Positions 26,828 through 40,152 of a stretch of DNA of 64,000 nt are shown here, piece after piece. Within the stretch, counting starts at the first letter, position 1. Each line of letters starts with the position of its first letter. The notes beneath the pieces are model-generated. The model was given only the letters and a program-made list of their open reading frames with translations. It had not been told where the DNA came from and ran no database searches. Origin of the DNA: Sulfitobacter geojensis (GTDB taxonomy: Bacteria; Pseudomonadota; Alphaproteobacteria; Rhodobacterales; Rhodobacteraceae). Location of the stretch: NCBI RefSeq assembly GCF_000622325.1, contig NZ_JASE01000005.1, forward strand, positions 744,001-808,000, read 5' to 3'. The translations under genes were made by a program, and so were the position numbers.

Positions 26828-28120
26828 TTACAAGGTGTCCCATGCGGTGATCAGGTTGCCCTTGAATTCATCATAGGCCTGATCAAACGACGCCCGCGCG
26901 CGGCGCCATGTTTCGCGGGTCATATCGCGGTAGTCGGTTTCATAGATCGAGCTCAGAAATCTGCCTGATTGCTCGACTGCGCGGGTCATCTCGATCGGAT
27001 GCTCGGCCAATCTATCGCCAAAAACCTTGCCAAATGCCTGCTGCATCGCGCGGTGCAGTTCGTTGTTACTTTCGAACCGTGTGATCAGGAAACGCACATC
27101 TGAAAACATCTTGGGCAACGTCAGTGTCCCCGCGGGGACAGACCCGCCGAACCGCTCCAGATCTTCCAATGCCTCGGCCAGCTGCCCGATAAAGGATGTT
27201 GTGGAATCATACTCCCAATACCCCGGACCGGACGGGATATAGAGCACATCCGCTGCGAACACCGCGTTCATGGACTGGTAGCCGATGGCGGGCGGGCAGT
27301 CGAAAATGATCATGTCATAGGCGTCATCCGGCAGCGAATCGAGGTATCGCGACACCGCCGCAAAGAAGGACCATTCAGGGTTCAGATGCCGGTATTGTGC
27401 GCTGGCGAATTCGACGAAGGCCGCATTGGCACAAGAGGGCAGGGCGTCGATGGTCGGCCAGTTTGTCGGCTTGATGAAATCGGTGACGCGCAGTTCGCTC
27501 AACCCCATTTCGGTAATCGCTGATGGCAATTTGCGCTGGGGCAAGGCGGCGCCGCTTTCGGCCCCGCTGGTCACTGCATTCATCCGCTCGGTCTCGCGAA
27601 TGAGGTCGCGCGCCATCACACCCCAAACGGTGTACTCTTCGTTGACGTCATTCAGCCCCATCGAGTGGCTCAGCGTCGCCTGCGGGTCAAAATCGACGAC
27701 CAGAACGCGGTAACCATCAAGGGCGGCGGCATGGGCAAAATGCAAGGCAACGGTCGACTTGCCGGCACCTCCCTTGAAGTTCGCAATCGCGGCTCTGATC
27801 GCGCGCTTCCCCTTGGGGCGCTCGGGCATCAGGGATTTACGGTTCACCTTCAGCCGCCGACGCAGCTCGTTGATTTCCTCAAGCGTGTACCAGTGCTGGC
27901 GACCTTCCTCTTCGGTTTGCCCTTGCGGCAGCGACGGATCCGCTGCAAGACGTCCGCGCAAAGTCGATTGATTTACCTTAAAGATCAGCTCGGCAACTTC
28001 CCAACTGGAAAAGCGGCGCAGTGTCTTTTCATTCTCCGGCGAAAAGGTCTGCTGACGAATGAACCCCTGCATCTTCAGGGACTGCGCCTGTAGGCGGGCT
28101 AGGTCTTGGTGGGTAAACAT
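26828..28120 (-). CDS. ParA/RepA-type plasmid partition ATPase
   Basis: A 430-residue ParA ATPase. Residues 1-105 form an N-terminal helix-turn-helix region (MerR-like: FSSWEVAELIFKVNQSTLRGRL, WYTLEEINELRRRL), which chromosomal Soj/ParA proteins lack. The ATPase follows: deviant Walker A KGGAGKST at 116-123, LVVDFDPQATLS, and MIIFDCPPAIG. The length and N-terminal domain indicate a plasmid ParA (type Ia) that can repress its own promoter. It precedes parB by 16 bases. A parS-like palindrome lies within its coding DNA at 27124. Confidence 0.9.
   Translation of the reverse strand: MFTHQDLARLQAQSLKMQGFIRQQTFSPENEKTLRRFSSWEVAELIFKVNQSTLRGRLAADPSLPQGQTEEEGRQHWYTLEEINELRRRLKVNRKSLMPERPKGKRAIRAAIANFKGGAGKSTVALHFAHAAALDGYRVLVVDFDPQATLSHSMGLNDVNEEYTVWGVMARDLIRETERMNAVTSGAESGAALPQRKLPSAITEMGLSELRVTDFIKPTNWPTIDALPSCANAAFVEFASAQYRHLNPEWSFFAAVSRYLDSLPDDAYDMIIFDCPPAIGYQSMNAVFAADVLYIPSGPGYWEYDSTTSFIGQLAEALEDLERFGGSVPAGTLTLPKMFSDVRFLITRFESNNELHRAMQQAFGKVFGDRLAEHPIEMTRAVEQSGRFLSSIYETDYRDMTRETWRRARASFDQAYDEFKGNLITAWDTL
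27124..27139. repeat. parS-like palindrome 3, inside parA
   Basis: A perfect copy of TGTCCCCGCGGGGACA within the parA coding sequence. Confidence 0.65.
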
Positions 28121-28157
28121 ACTGCTATATGCCTCTTTTTATTCAGTTTTTCCCGCA

Positions 28158-28173
28158 TGTCCCCGCGGGGACA
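28158..28173. repeat. parS-like palindrome 4, upstream of parA
   Basis: A perfect copy of TGTCCCCGCGGGGACA 38 bases upstream of the parA start, in the intergenic region that also holds the presumed origin. It could act as operator for the parAB operon as well as partition site. Confidence 0.7.
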
Positions 28174-28339
28174 CCGCATTTCGTCCCAACCCAAAGGTCA
28201 ATAGGACGTAAATTCGGTGTGCTTTCGGATTTACGCCGAATTTGCGAAGGATGTAAATCCAGATAATATGCAAAAACGCTAATAGCATAAGGCGCAGCAG
28301 CGAATCGGGTCATTTGGGCGCGCGCCTTTGCGTCCTGCG

Positions 28340-28440
28340 AAAACAAGGGGACAGATTTCCGGCGATCACACCCTAATAGGGGACATTGTGAGCCTAATAG
28401 GTGACAGCCAGAATGTCCCCCTATACCTATTATACCTAGA
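28340..28440. repeat. Iteron-like repeats, candidate replication origin of the DnaA-like replicon
   Basis: Between divergent parA and the initiator gene. CCTAATAGGGGACA (28372-28385) and CCTAATAGGTGACA (28393-28406) are direct repeats spaced exactly 21 bases, two helical turns. A half-inverted TGTCCCC is at 28414, GGGGACA at 28347, and a 9-bp tandem TATACCTAT/TATACCTAG at 28422-28439. Three GTAAATYC motifs (28205-28260) lie upstream. The DNA is AT-rich for this window. Confidence 0.55.
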
Positions 28441-28610
28441 TTTCTTTTTGAGTTTGAGGGACAAGGCACGCCTGCCCCACGGTTTCGCTTGACAGAATCG
28501 GCTCTTTGGACGCAAATCAGGCATGGTCGTTGAAAAGCGTTGAGTTCGCAGGATGGCCATCAAAACCGGAACATAGATTTCGGATCACGAGGCATAGCAC
28601 GCCGGCGGCG

Positions 28611-29312
28611 ATGCATTTATGGACGGGCAAGGACATGCTCCATCAAAAGCTTGCAGGGCCGGGTGCCGCTGCACGTAAATACGATTTGATCACTGCGCTG
28701 GGGGCGCATGCCTTGTCATTGGGCAAGCATGACCAACGGCTGATCCTTCGGCTGATCACGTTATTGACGGCGCGGTACAATTGGGCCCGCGACGAGCTGT
28801 CGATCGGCCAACGCGAGATCGCACGTCTTTGGTCCTGCGATGAGCGAACAGTGAAACGCGAAATGGCCAAGTTGCGTGCAATGGGGTGGCTGGTTGTCAA
28901 ACGTCAGGGCGCACGCGGGCGGGTCACGACTTATGGCTTTGACAGCGATACCGTCATGAGCGCAACCAAAGCGATCTGGCCAGAGATCGGTCCCGACTTT
29001 GTCGTGCGTCTGGAAGGACCGCCCACAGAAACTGTCGTGCCGTTTCCGGTAAAGGGCGAGGTTGCCGCACCCGATATCAGTGATGCAACGGAATGGGGAT
29101 TGGCCCGCGCGGTTCTGTTTGCCGAAGATGCCGGCCGGTTTGGTGCTTGGGTCCAAGCCTTGAAACGGGCGGGCAGGGCAGGGGGCCGTTTGACGCTAAA
29201 GGCACCCAGCCGGTTCCACGCCGCCTATGTGCAAACACATCTGGCAGGCGTTTTGTTACGCGCCTGCCAATCTGTTGACGGGGATGTCAGTGCGATTGAA
29301 ATCATCGACTGA
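28611..29312 (+). CDS. DnaA-like plasmid replication initiator
   Basis: A 233-residue protein with a winged-helix segment around residues 60-110 (LSIGQREIARLWSCDERTVKREM, LRAMGWLVVKRQG, GRVTTYGF). The last 70 residues (EWGLARAVLFAEDAG, RLTLKAPSRFHAAYVQTHLAG) resemble the DnaA N-terminal interaction domain, while the AAA+ ATPase and DnaA box-binding domains are absent. This is the layout of the DnaA-like replicase class known from Rhodobacterales plasmids. It is divergent from parAB across the iteron region. Start choice is uncertain: ATG 28611 or 28635; a TTG at 28506 is less likely. It converges with hemE, ending 11 bases away. Confidence 0.75.
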   Translation: MHLWTGKDMLHQKLAGPGAAARKYDLITALGAHALSLGKHDQRLILRLITLLTARYNWARDELSIGQREIARLWSCDERTVKREMAKLRAMGWLVVKRQGARGRVTTYGFDSDTVMSATKAIWPEIGPDFVVRLEGPPTETVVPFPVKGEVAAPDISDATEWGLARAVLFAEDAGRFGAWVQALKRAGRAGGRLTLKAPSRFHAAYVQTHLAGVLLRACQSVDGDVSAIEIID

Positions 29313-29323
29313 ACCAGCGGCGC

Positions 29324-30358
29324 TTAACCGCCCCGCACCGTGTCGATCATCAACTGAACGTTTTCAGGGTCCGCATCCGGCGTGATCCCGTGTCCGAGGT
29401 TAAAGATGTGCGGCCCCTTGGAAAACGCATCAACAGTTCGGCGTGTTTCCGATACCAGCGCATCACCACCCGTGACCATATGCGATGATTTAAGGTTGCC
29501 CTGAACGCAGCCCGCAGTTTGCACATTGGCCGCCGCCCATTCCGCCGTGACACCATCATCCACGGCGACACAATCCGACCCAATAGCCGCGTGCGCCCCG
29601 ACATATCTTTCGCCCGCCCCGCGCGGGAAGGCGATAACCGGCACATCAGGGTGCAGGGCCTTTAACGCCGCTGTGATCTGCTGCATCGGTTTCAATGAGT
29701 ATTGTTCAAAGTCCGCGCCCTGTAGCGACCCGGCCCAACTGTCGAACAGTTTGACCACTTCCGCGCCGGCTTTGATTTGTTCTGACAGATAAAGCACCGT
29801 CGCATCGGTGATCCGTGCCATCAGCGCATCAAACACAGGGCGGTTTTCACCCTTCAACGCGTGGGCGGGACCCTGATCCGGTGTACCTTGCCCTGCAATC
29901 ATATATGTCGCGACGGTCCAGGGAGCACCGGCGAACCCGATAAGCGTTGTTTCGGCAGGCAATCCGTTCGACAGGATCTTAACCGTTTCGTAAATCGGGC
30001 TAAGCGTATCGTGCACAGCCTCGACCGGTTTCAATGCATCGACCTCGGCTTGCGTTGTGATTGTTGACAGGCGCGGGCCCTCGCCGGTGACAAACCACAG
30101 ATCCGCGCCCAAGGCCTGCGGGATCAGCAGGATGTCTGCAAACAGGATCGCCGCATCGAACCCGTAACGGCGAATGGGTTGAAAGGTGACCTCGGCTGCA
30201 AGTTCCGGGTTATAGCACAGAGACAGGAAATCACCGGCCTCTGCCCGCGTGGCCTTGTACTCGGGCAGATATCGTCCCGCCTGCCGCATCATCCAGATCG
30301 GTGGGGTGGGCAGGGTTTCGCCCGCGAGTGCGCGCAGGATGGTTTTGTCTTTGCTCAT
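29324..30358 (-). CDS. hemE: Uroporphyrinogen decarboxylase
   Basis: A 344-residue enzyme of haem synthesis that removes four carboxyl groups from uroporphyrinogen III. Family motifs: [15 protein letters not shown] at residues 20-34 and [37 protein letters not shown] and the C-terminal FNLGHGITP are also present. Start is ATG 30358, without a strong ribosome site. It is divergent from hemC with about 100 bases between them, a shared control region for two consecutive steps of tetrapyrrole synthesis. Confidence 0.96.
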   Translation of the reverse strand: MSKDKTILRALAGETLPTPPIWMMRQAGRYLPEYKATRAEAGDFLSLCYNPELAAEVTFQPIRRYGFDAAILFADILLIPQALGADLWFVTGEGPRLSTITTQAEVDALKPVEAVHDTLSPIYETVKILSNGLPAETTLIGFAGAPWTVATYMIAGQGTPDQGPAHALKGENRPVFDALMARITDATVLYLSEQIKAGAEVVKLFDSWAGSLQGADFEQYSLKPMQQITAALKALHPDVPVIAFPRGAGERYVGAHAAIGSDCVAVDDGVTAEWAAANVQTAGCVQGNLKSSHMVTGGDALVSETRRTVDAFSKGPHIFNLGHGITPDADPENVQLMIDTVRGG

Positions 30359-30460
30359 GTCGGGGTGCTTTCGTGGCTGAATAATGTTGCGCGGATCATG
30401 GTTTGGCCTGAAAGGTGATACAAGCGTTGTCAGCCGAAGGCCAGAAATGTACCAAGCGGC

Positions 30461-31405
30461 ATGATACAGAATTTACCAACCCCGCAGAATCCTCTCAAGA
30501 TTGGCACCCGTGGATCGCCGCTTGCCCTCGCGCAGGCCCATGAAACCCGCGACCGTCTGGCGCGCGCGTTTGATCTGCCGATCAATGCCTTCGAGATTGT
30601 TGTGATCAAGACCACCGGTGACAAGGTGCAGGACCGCCCGTTGAAAGAAATCGGCGGCAAGGGGTTGTTCACCCGCGAAATCGAAGATGACATGCTGGCC
30701 GGCAAGATCGACATTGCGGTGCATTCGATGAAGGACATGCCAACACTTCAGCCCGAGGGATTGGTGCTCGACACCTATCTACCGCGTGAAGATGTGCGCG
30801 ACGCCTTTATCTCTCCACGCGTGAACCGGCTTGAGGATCTGCCGCAAGGGGCGGTGGTTGGCACGTCCAGTCTTCGCCGAAAGGCCCAGCTGAAACTGCG
30901 CCGTCCCGATTTGGAGGTTGTTGAGTTTCGCGGCAATATGCAGACGCGTCTGCGCAAACTGGATGAAGGCGTGGCCGAAGCGACCTTTCTGGCGATGGCC
31001 GGATTGAACCGCCTGTCGATGGATCATGTGCCGAAATCGCCAATCGAGGCTGAAACCATGTTGCCCGCTGTGGCGCAGGGGGCCATCGGGATCGAACGTC
31101 GTATGGACGATGTGCGCATGGCCGCGATGCTTGAGGCCATTCACGATGTGCCGACCGGTCAACGGCTGGCGGCCGAACGCGCGTTTCTTGCTGCGTTGGA
31201 CGGGTCTTGCGAAACACCGATTGCCGGATTGGCGGTTCTGCTGGGCGGCAACATCCAGTTGCGCGGCGAAGTTTTGCGCCCCGATGGATCGCAAGCGTTA
31301 AATGCAGCGACCGAATGCCTGATCGAGGATGGGGCCAAAGCGGGCCGCGAGATGGCGCAGGACCTGTTGCAACAGGCAGGCGACGGATTCTTTGACTGGC
31401 GATAA
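30461..31405 (+). CDS. hemC: Porphobilinogen deaminase (hydroxymethylbilane synthase)
   Basis: A 314-residue enzyme joining four porphobilinogens into hydroxymethylbilane. The N-terminal [14 protein letters not shown] and VHSMKDMPT motifs are canonical, with the arginine-rich [13 protein letters not shown] loop and Cys250 in LDGSCETPI, which carries the dipyrromethane cofactor. Length is normal. It is divergent from hemE; downstream lies a 1-kb non-coding stretch before the rRNA genes. Confidence 0.96.
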   Translation: MIQNLPTPQNPLKIGTRGSPLALAQAHETRDRLARAFDLPINAFEIVVIKTTGDKVQDRPLKEIGGKGLFTREIEDDMLAGKIDIAVHSMKDMPTLQPEGLVLDTYLPREDVRDAFISPRVNRLEDLPQGAVVGTSSLRRKAQLKLRRPDLEVVEFRGNMQTRLRKLDEGVAEATFLAMAGLNRLSMDHVPKSPIEAETMLPAVAQGAIGIERRMDDVRMAAMLEAIHDVPTGQRLAAERAFLAALDGSCETPIAGLAVLLGGNIQLRGEVLRPDGSQALNAATECLIEDGAKAGREMAQDLLQQAGDGFFDWR

Positions 31406-31637
31406 CGCCGTCTGGTTCTGACCCCTACTATATACAACGCGATGTGCCGGAATTCCGGCGCATCCATCCGACCCCAAACCGCGATCCGCTCACTATATAT
31501 AAACAAGCAAAAAAATCGCTCTGCGAAAGCAGGGTTTTTGACGCCCGGAACGGCACCGCGTCGCTCCAATCATTACTCCCTTTCCCACATCAGCACTCTT
31601 TTGCGACTCGTTTTGCACTTTTTGGCGGTTCGCCATG

Positions 31638-31815
31638 TGTGAATCGCAGGACCATCTCTGCTTTTTCACGCTGTCTCGGTATGAATCGCGCGATTCAGTG
31701 ATTCACATTTGGCGGTTTTGTCCGAGTCGTTGGCGTGAATCGTGTGAATCGGGCGGGAATTGTTAGCGCTGCGGGGGTGAGTCTTGTTTGGACTTGTTGA
31801 TAAGGCTGTGGATAA
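31638..31815. other. oriC: Candidate chromosomal replication origin (DnaA-box cluster)
   Basis: TGTTGATAA (31795-31803) and the consensus DnaA box TGTGGATAA (31807-31815) lie in direct repeat with 12-bp period. Upstream is a cluster of six related 9-mers of the form YRTGAATCR: 31638, 31680, 31734 and 31743 on the plus strand, and inverted at 31691 and 31699; the last two plus-strand copies abut. These look like weak DnaA sites. In Caulobacter the chromosomal origin lies beside hemE, and here it lies beside hemC/hemE. No unwinding element was identified with confidence, so this is a prediction. Confidence 0.5.
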
Positions 31816-31819
31816 CCCC

Positions 31820-32413
31820 AGATGTTGTGGGGGCGTGTGTTTGGTTGCCCTTTGGTCAGAGCAATAAAGCGTCTTTTGGGCGGGGTTTTGCGCAATGATT
31901 TGGGTGTAAGGGGCTGTTTTCATGGGGATTTTGGATTGAGTTACAAAAACTTCGTATTTCTTGAAAAAAGCGCTTGCGGGTCTGAGCCACTAACCTTAGA
32001 ACCCCCCTTACCGGACGAGCAGAGACGCTCCAACGGGACGCCGGACGGGCCAGACGGAAGCGGAGACGCAGACAGAGGTCGGAACGGTAAGAAGAGAAAT
32101 TTTTGAGGTACTAGGGCGGGGCGCGCCGATAAGTTAGGGCGCATCCAGTCACTTTTGTCTCTACGCTGTTTGAAAATTAAATATCTGAAGAGATATGTGG
32201 GCGGTTTGGTTCATTCGATGGATCAACCTCTACATATCACGCTCCTAGGACTTCGGTCTGATTATGGAGTGTCAGCTTCACTGTTTGGCGGCTTTCGGTT
32301 ACTTTGGTAACTCAAAGCACAACAAACAGAGAAAATGTTCAATAGGTTTCAGTAAGGCCTATTGGATGATGTGCAGAGGTTCGACGTCAAGGATATGATC
32401 GTAAGATCATTTC
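31820..32413 (+). promoter_or_regulatory. rRNA operon promoter and leader region
   Basis: About 590 non-coding bases. They include T-rich and G-rich segments, a TTGAAA near 31961 followed by GC-rich leader-like sequence (about 32000-32090), and several AT-rich stretches before the 16S start. No protein gene is credible here. The rrn promoter(s) and antitermination signals must lie here, but I cannot fix the -35/-10 elements securely. Confidence 0.5.
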
Positions 32414-33884
<1,471 letters not shown>

Positions 33885-34048
33885 GTTCCTAGCAGCATGA
33901 ACTTGTTCATACTCGTGGAACACTTAGCAGGTCGGCAAACAAAGCCGACCATATATGAAAGCATCGCAAGATGACTTTCGAACCGAGCCGTCCTCATATC
34001 TCTTCAGAAATAGGTCCTGCGCCGCTAGCGTGCAGGGTTCCAAAGTTT

Positions 34049-34124
34049 GGGGCCTTAGCTCAGCTGGGAGAGCGCCTGATTTGCATTCAGGAGGTCAGGA
34101 GTTCGATCCTCCTAGGCTCCACCA
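34049..34124 (+). tRNA. tRNA-Ala (TGC)
   Basis: A 76-base cloverleaf starting GGGGCCTTAGCTCAG and ending in encoded CCA. The anticodon loop TTTGCAT gives anticodon TGC at 34082-34084; the T-loop is GTTCGATCC. It sits first in the 16S-23S spacer. Confidence 0.97.
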
Positions 34125-34290
34125 AGCGCTTTACGCAGTAAAGCGCGAAGTTCGACAGGGTATTCGCGTAGCGAATGTCCCGAGAGGACAAGGCCAGCCA
34201 CATATACAGGCCTTTCTATCACACGCTGGCACAGCTCGCGCATCCTTTGGATACGCTGATTGTGCGACGTGCGCGCCATTGGCGCACACT

Positions 34291-34367
<77 letters not shown>

Positions 34368-34865
34368 TCACTTCGTAGAACACATCTTCAAGCATTCGCT
34401 GAATGTTTGAACGTCTGTTCTACAGACGAATTGACATCGTAAAGAGAGATACAGTTACTTTGAGAGTAATCTTAAAGTAACAAACAACATTGTTTGATCA
34501 TACCGAGTAAGGTGTTGATCTTCGTTGCTGCCCTTCGGGGCCGGTATTTAACGGACTGTTTCCTCGGTCTGTTGAGTATATCGCGACGAAAACGAACGTG
34601 TTGTCCAAGTCAAGTACACTAACCAGAGAGATGACGGTGTTTGCCCGCACGGCTGACACCTATCTGCATCTCTCGTTGTCCACTCTAAAGAGTGGGCGGG
34701 AAAAAGTATGCTTTTGACCAGAATAAGGATTGGCAGTTTCTTACCAGCTTCTGTCGATCGTGCAGATTTGTTGTTCTTCCGAGGATCGGTTTTGAAAGGG
34801 TCTAAATTGCCCTTGAGAGATCGGTATGAGGTTGAACTTTAATCAAGTCTTGCTTTTTCTGGATC
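34368..34865 (+). other. 16S-23S spacer, distal part with 23S processing stem arm
   Basis: No gene. Near its end, 34846-34873 is complementary to 37690-37717 beyond the 23S end, forming a stem of about 28 bp (AGTCTTGCTT... paired with ...AAGCAAGACT) around the mature 23S ends, the expected RNase III processing stem. Confidence 0.75.
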
Positions 34866-37700
<2,835 letters not shown>

Positions 37701-37867
37701 CCAGTAGAAGCAAGACTTCTTCTTATCACTTCAAAAGCATACACAATACATTAGATGTAATTGACTTGGACACGAGACGTCGCATTCAGGAAAGAAGCGA
37801 CGTCGTTTGTATCGTTAATCAGCACATATGCTGAGGTACGACGCAAACTCTATGGAGTGCTTTTTTG

Positions 37868-37984
37868 GTTTGGTGATCATAGCGAGAGCAAAACACCTGG
37901 TTCCATCCCGAACCCAGCCGTTAAGTGCCTTAGCGCCGATGGTACTGCGTCTTAAGGCGTGGGAGAGTAGGTCATCGCCAAACC
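37868..37984 (+). rRNA. rrf: 5S ribosomal RNA
   Basis: About 117 bases with GTTTGGTGATCATAGCGAGAGC at the 5' end pairing with the GTCATCGCCAAACC 3' end, and the conserved CCCATCCCGAAC-like loop (TTCCATCCCGAACCCAGCCG). No tRNA-fMet was seen after it. Confidence 0.95.
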
Positions 37985-38351
37985 TAATAATCACTCCATA
38001 CTTGTATCTCTCAACGATCAAAACATCACCAAAATTATACTATATATGCAATGCACCTAGAGCGGGCTATCGTTTTTCGTGTCCGATCTTTCCCGTCCAA
38101 TAGATACGCGAATATCCTTTGGGTGATTAATGCCTGATCGTATACGCCCACTCTGTGGTGAGCGATGTGCCGCCCCTCCCTTCCTTGTGCATCCGCGCTT
38201 GGCTTGCGCTTGCTGTGAGATATTCCGCGTATCCGCGTTGCTACCCCGCCCACCGAACGAAGCCGTCCCAGAGCGGTTCTGCTGACACATTTGCCGGTCA
38301 ACTAATGCGCGAACCATCTGCCACTGTATTGCCAGTTGCAAATCTTCAACC
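37985..38351. other. Non-coding stretch downstream of 5S
   Basis: No credible gene. Base composition and open frames do not resemble the surrounding genes; short overlapping minus-strand frames (38035-38341) do not match anything I recognise. It is probably decayed mobile-element DNA next to the IS66 remnant, but that is inference. Confidence 0.4.
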
Positions 38352-38534
38352 GTGACGATTTCAATCTCGAATGCTCGACCCTCGCAGATTAGGCCCTATC
38401 TCGATCGAGGCATTCTGGAGATCGGCAACAACGAAGCCGAAACAGGGACGCGGGCCATCGCAATTGGCCGGAAAACTGGCTTTTCGCCGGGAATAAACGC
38501 GCCGGATGATCTGCGGTCATTGCCTATCGGCTGA
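38352..38534 (+). pseudogene. IS66-family transposase remnant (C-terminal part)
   Basis: The translated 60 residues contain YLDRGILEIGNNEAETGTRAIAIGRK (in pieces: LEIGNNEAE, then AIAIGRK), which matches the C-terminal block of IS66 transposases (usually [24 protein letters not shown]). Substitutions break the conserved D and R residues, and the rest of the element is missing. It is a dead fragment left between the rRNA operon and the Hint gene. The tail 38535-38809 holds no further gene. Confidence 0.7.
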
Positions 38535-38809
38535 GGGGGGGTGATAGACGTTCTGGCCGCATAGATGATTAAAAGACCAATACGACGGATAAACGGATGC
38601 CAAGGGGTCGCATTCAGACCTGAGCACAGGATGCATAGGCAGGCAGGGCTAGCGTACCTTTCCTAGGGTGGTCCTGATTGCGTCAAGGATTTCAGCTTCC
38701 AAGCTTTGGGCCGCGATACGTTCAATTTAGCCAATTCTCCCACCTCGATTTGGCCATTTCTTAGCTTTTAGCCCAGATACCGGGTTCAAATGATGCGAAG
38801 GTCTGTCCG

Positions 38810-39994
38810 ATGCCCACTTACTCATTCACCGGCTATTCGCCAGATGCATTAGTTTACGATGCTGCTAACAACTCGTGGTCGCTTCGGCCGGACTATGATC
38901 CCAACCTGCATAGGGTCGAGTTTTCCATAACCGATGATGACGCCTATCTTGGCGGCGATAACTTCAATGACGAGACCGGTAACGACGCTAATCAGACCGC
39001 AACTGTCACGGACATGAACGGCAATCCCGTCGCAAGTGGCCAAGTTTATGACGAAGAGTTTTATGCCATTTCCAACCCTGCGACGGGGGCGATTTGGATC
39101 GAAAAAGTCGAAATCGCAGGCCAACATGTCGGATACCTAGTTAGCGCCCCTCTGGATCCAAGTCTGACGTATTCCCAGACAACCAATATGGATGCCGCAG
39201 ACGATCCCCCGGACAGCGATACTCCTCAGGGGAATACGGCGTCCTACTCCTCATTTTCGGATGTTCCACCATGTTATGCACCCGGAACCATGATCAATAC
39301 ACCTGATGGTCCACGGGCGGTCGAAACGCTGAGGCCCGGAGATTTGATAACCACTCTTGATCACGGCTTCCAGCCGATCCGTTGGGCGCATTGGGGTGAC
39401 CATCCGCTCGAAGAGCAGGACGTCGATGGCAAGCCGGTGCAAATCAAAGCCGGTGCCTTGGGCTGCAACCTGCCCGCCAACGACCTGATCGTATCGCCAC
39501 AACACCGCATCCTTGTCGGTGGGGCAGGGCAATTGCAGCAGGTCTTCGCCAGTGAAGCGTTTGCGCCAGCAAAATGCCTAACGGCGGTGCCGGGTATCCG
39601 CCACATGAAAGGCAAAACCAGAATTACCTGGTTTCATTTTGCCTGTGAGCGACACGAGGTTGTCACGGCTAATGGATGCCTATCGGAATCCCTGCTGCTC
39701 GGCCCGATGGTCGTGACCCGGCTGGCACGCGCGGAGCAAGCGACCCTGACCGATATCTTCGGCCCCGCCCCGAGGCCTGACGCGGCCCTGAACGGTCCGC
39801 CTGCGCGGAAATGCCTGACAGTGGGCGCGGTCAAACGCCAGATTGCCAAGCATCTCAAAGAAAAAGGTGCGCTTTTGGCTGAGGGGATCGAGAAATGGGA
39901 TCGCGATCTTGCGATGGAGAAATACGAAGCCGAGCGACTGCGCGAGGCGCGATCATCAGCCCACCACCGCGAAAATGCTCCGCGCGTCGCATAG
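38810..39994 (+). CDS. Hint-domain (Hint_2) protein
   Basis: A 394-residue protein. Residues 1-150 are acidic and rich in Asp, Asn, Thr and Tyr. The Hint fold occupies about 155-310: CYAPGTMINTPDGPRAVETL with the nucleophilic Cys, LRPGDLITTLDHGFQPIRW, IVSPQHRILVG (the block with the catalytic His), and HEVVTANGCLSESL. The remainder is charged and helical. Hint_2 proteins are abundant in Rhodobacterales, often as C-terminal parts of extracellular or Ca-binding repeat proteins; the role of this one is not known. The block upstream is gene-poor with an IS66 remnant. Confidence 0.85.
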   Translation: MPTYSFTGYSPDALVYDAANNSWSLRPDYDPNLHRVEFSITDDDAYLGGDNFNDETGNDANQTATVTDMNGNPVASGQVYDEEFYAISNPATGAIWIEKVEIAGQHVGYLVSAPLDPSLTYSQTTNMDAADDPPDSDTPQGNTASYSSFSDVPPCYAPGTMINTPDGPRAVETLRPGDLITTLDHGFQPIRWAHWGDHPLEEQDVDGKPVQIKAGALGCNLPANDLIVSPQHRILVGGAGQLQQVFASEAFAPAKCLTAVPGIRHMKGKTRITWFHFACERHEVVTANGCLSESLLLGPMVVTRLARAEQATLTDIFGPAPRPDAALNGPPARKCLTVGAVKRQIAKHLKEKGALLAEGIEKWDRDLAMEKYEAERLREARSSAHHRENAPRVA

Positions 39995-40063
39995 CCCACA
40001 AGACGCTTCGACCGGACGGGACCCATTGATCGCCACCTCTTATACGTAGGGCGACAGCCATGA

Positions 40064-40095
40064 AAAAGCCGCGTTTGGGTAGGACCGCGGCTTTT
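40064..40095. terminator. Bidirectional terminator between the Hint and PfpI genes
   Basis: AAAAGCCGCG (40064-40073) pairs with CGCGGCTTTT (40086-40095) across a 12-base loop; T-runs on both strands. It serves two convergent genes. Confidence 0.8.
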
Positions 40096-40152
40096 GCCGT
40101 TTGTAAGGGATAGCGGATGCGAAGCCTACGTCGCATCCGCAACAATCAACGC

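Noticed and set aside
26828-28120. ParA as the chromosomal segregation ATPase of the main chromosome
   Set aside because: The 105-residue N-terminal helix-turn-helix region and the neighbouring DnaA-like initiator are plasmid features; the palindromes differ from chromosomal parS.
38035-38341. Overlapping minus-strand frames next to the IS66 remnant
   Set aside because: No recognised domain, poor codon bias and no ribosome site; probably decayed DNA.
37985-38351. Possible tRNA-fMet or small RNA after 5S
   Set aside because: No cloverleaf with a CAT anticodon was found and no conserved RNA was recognised.
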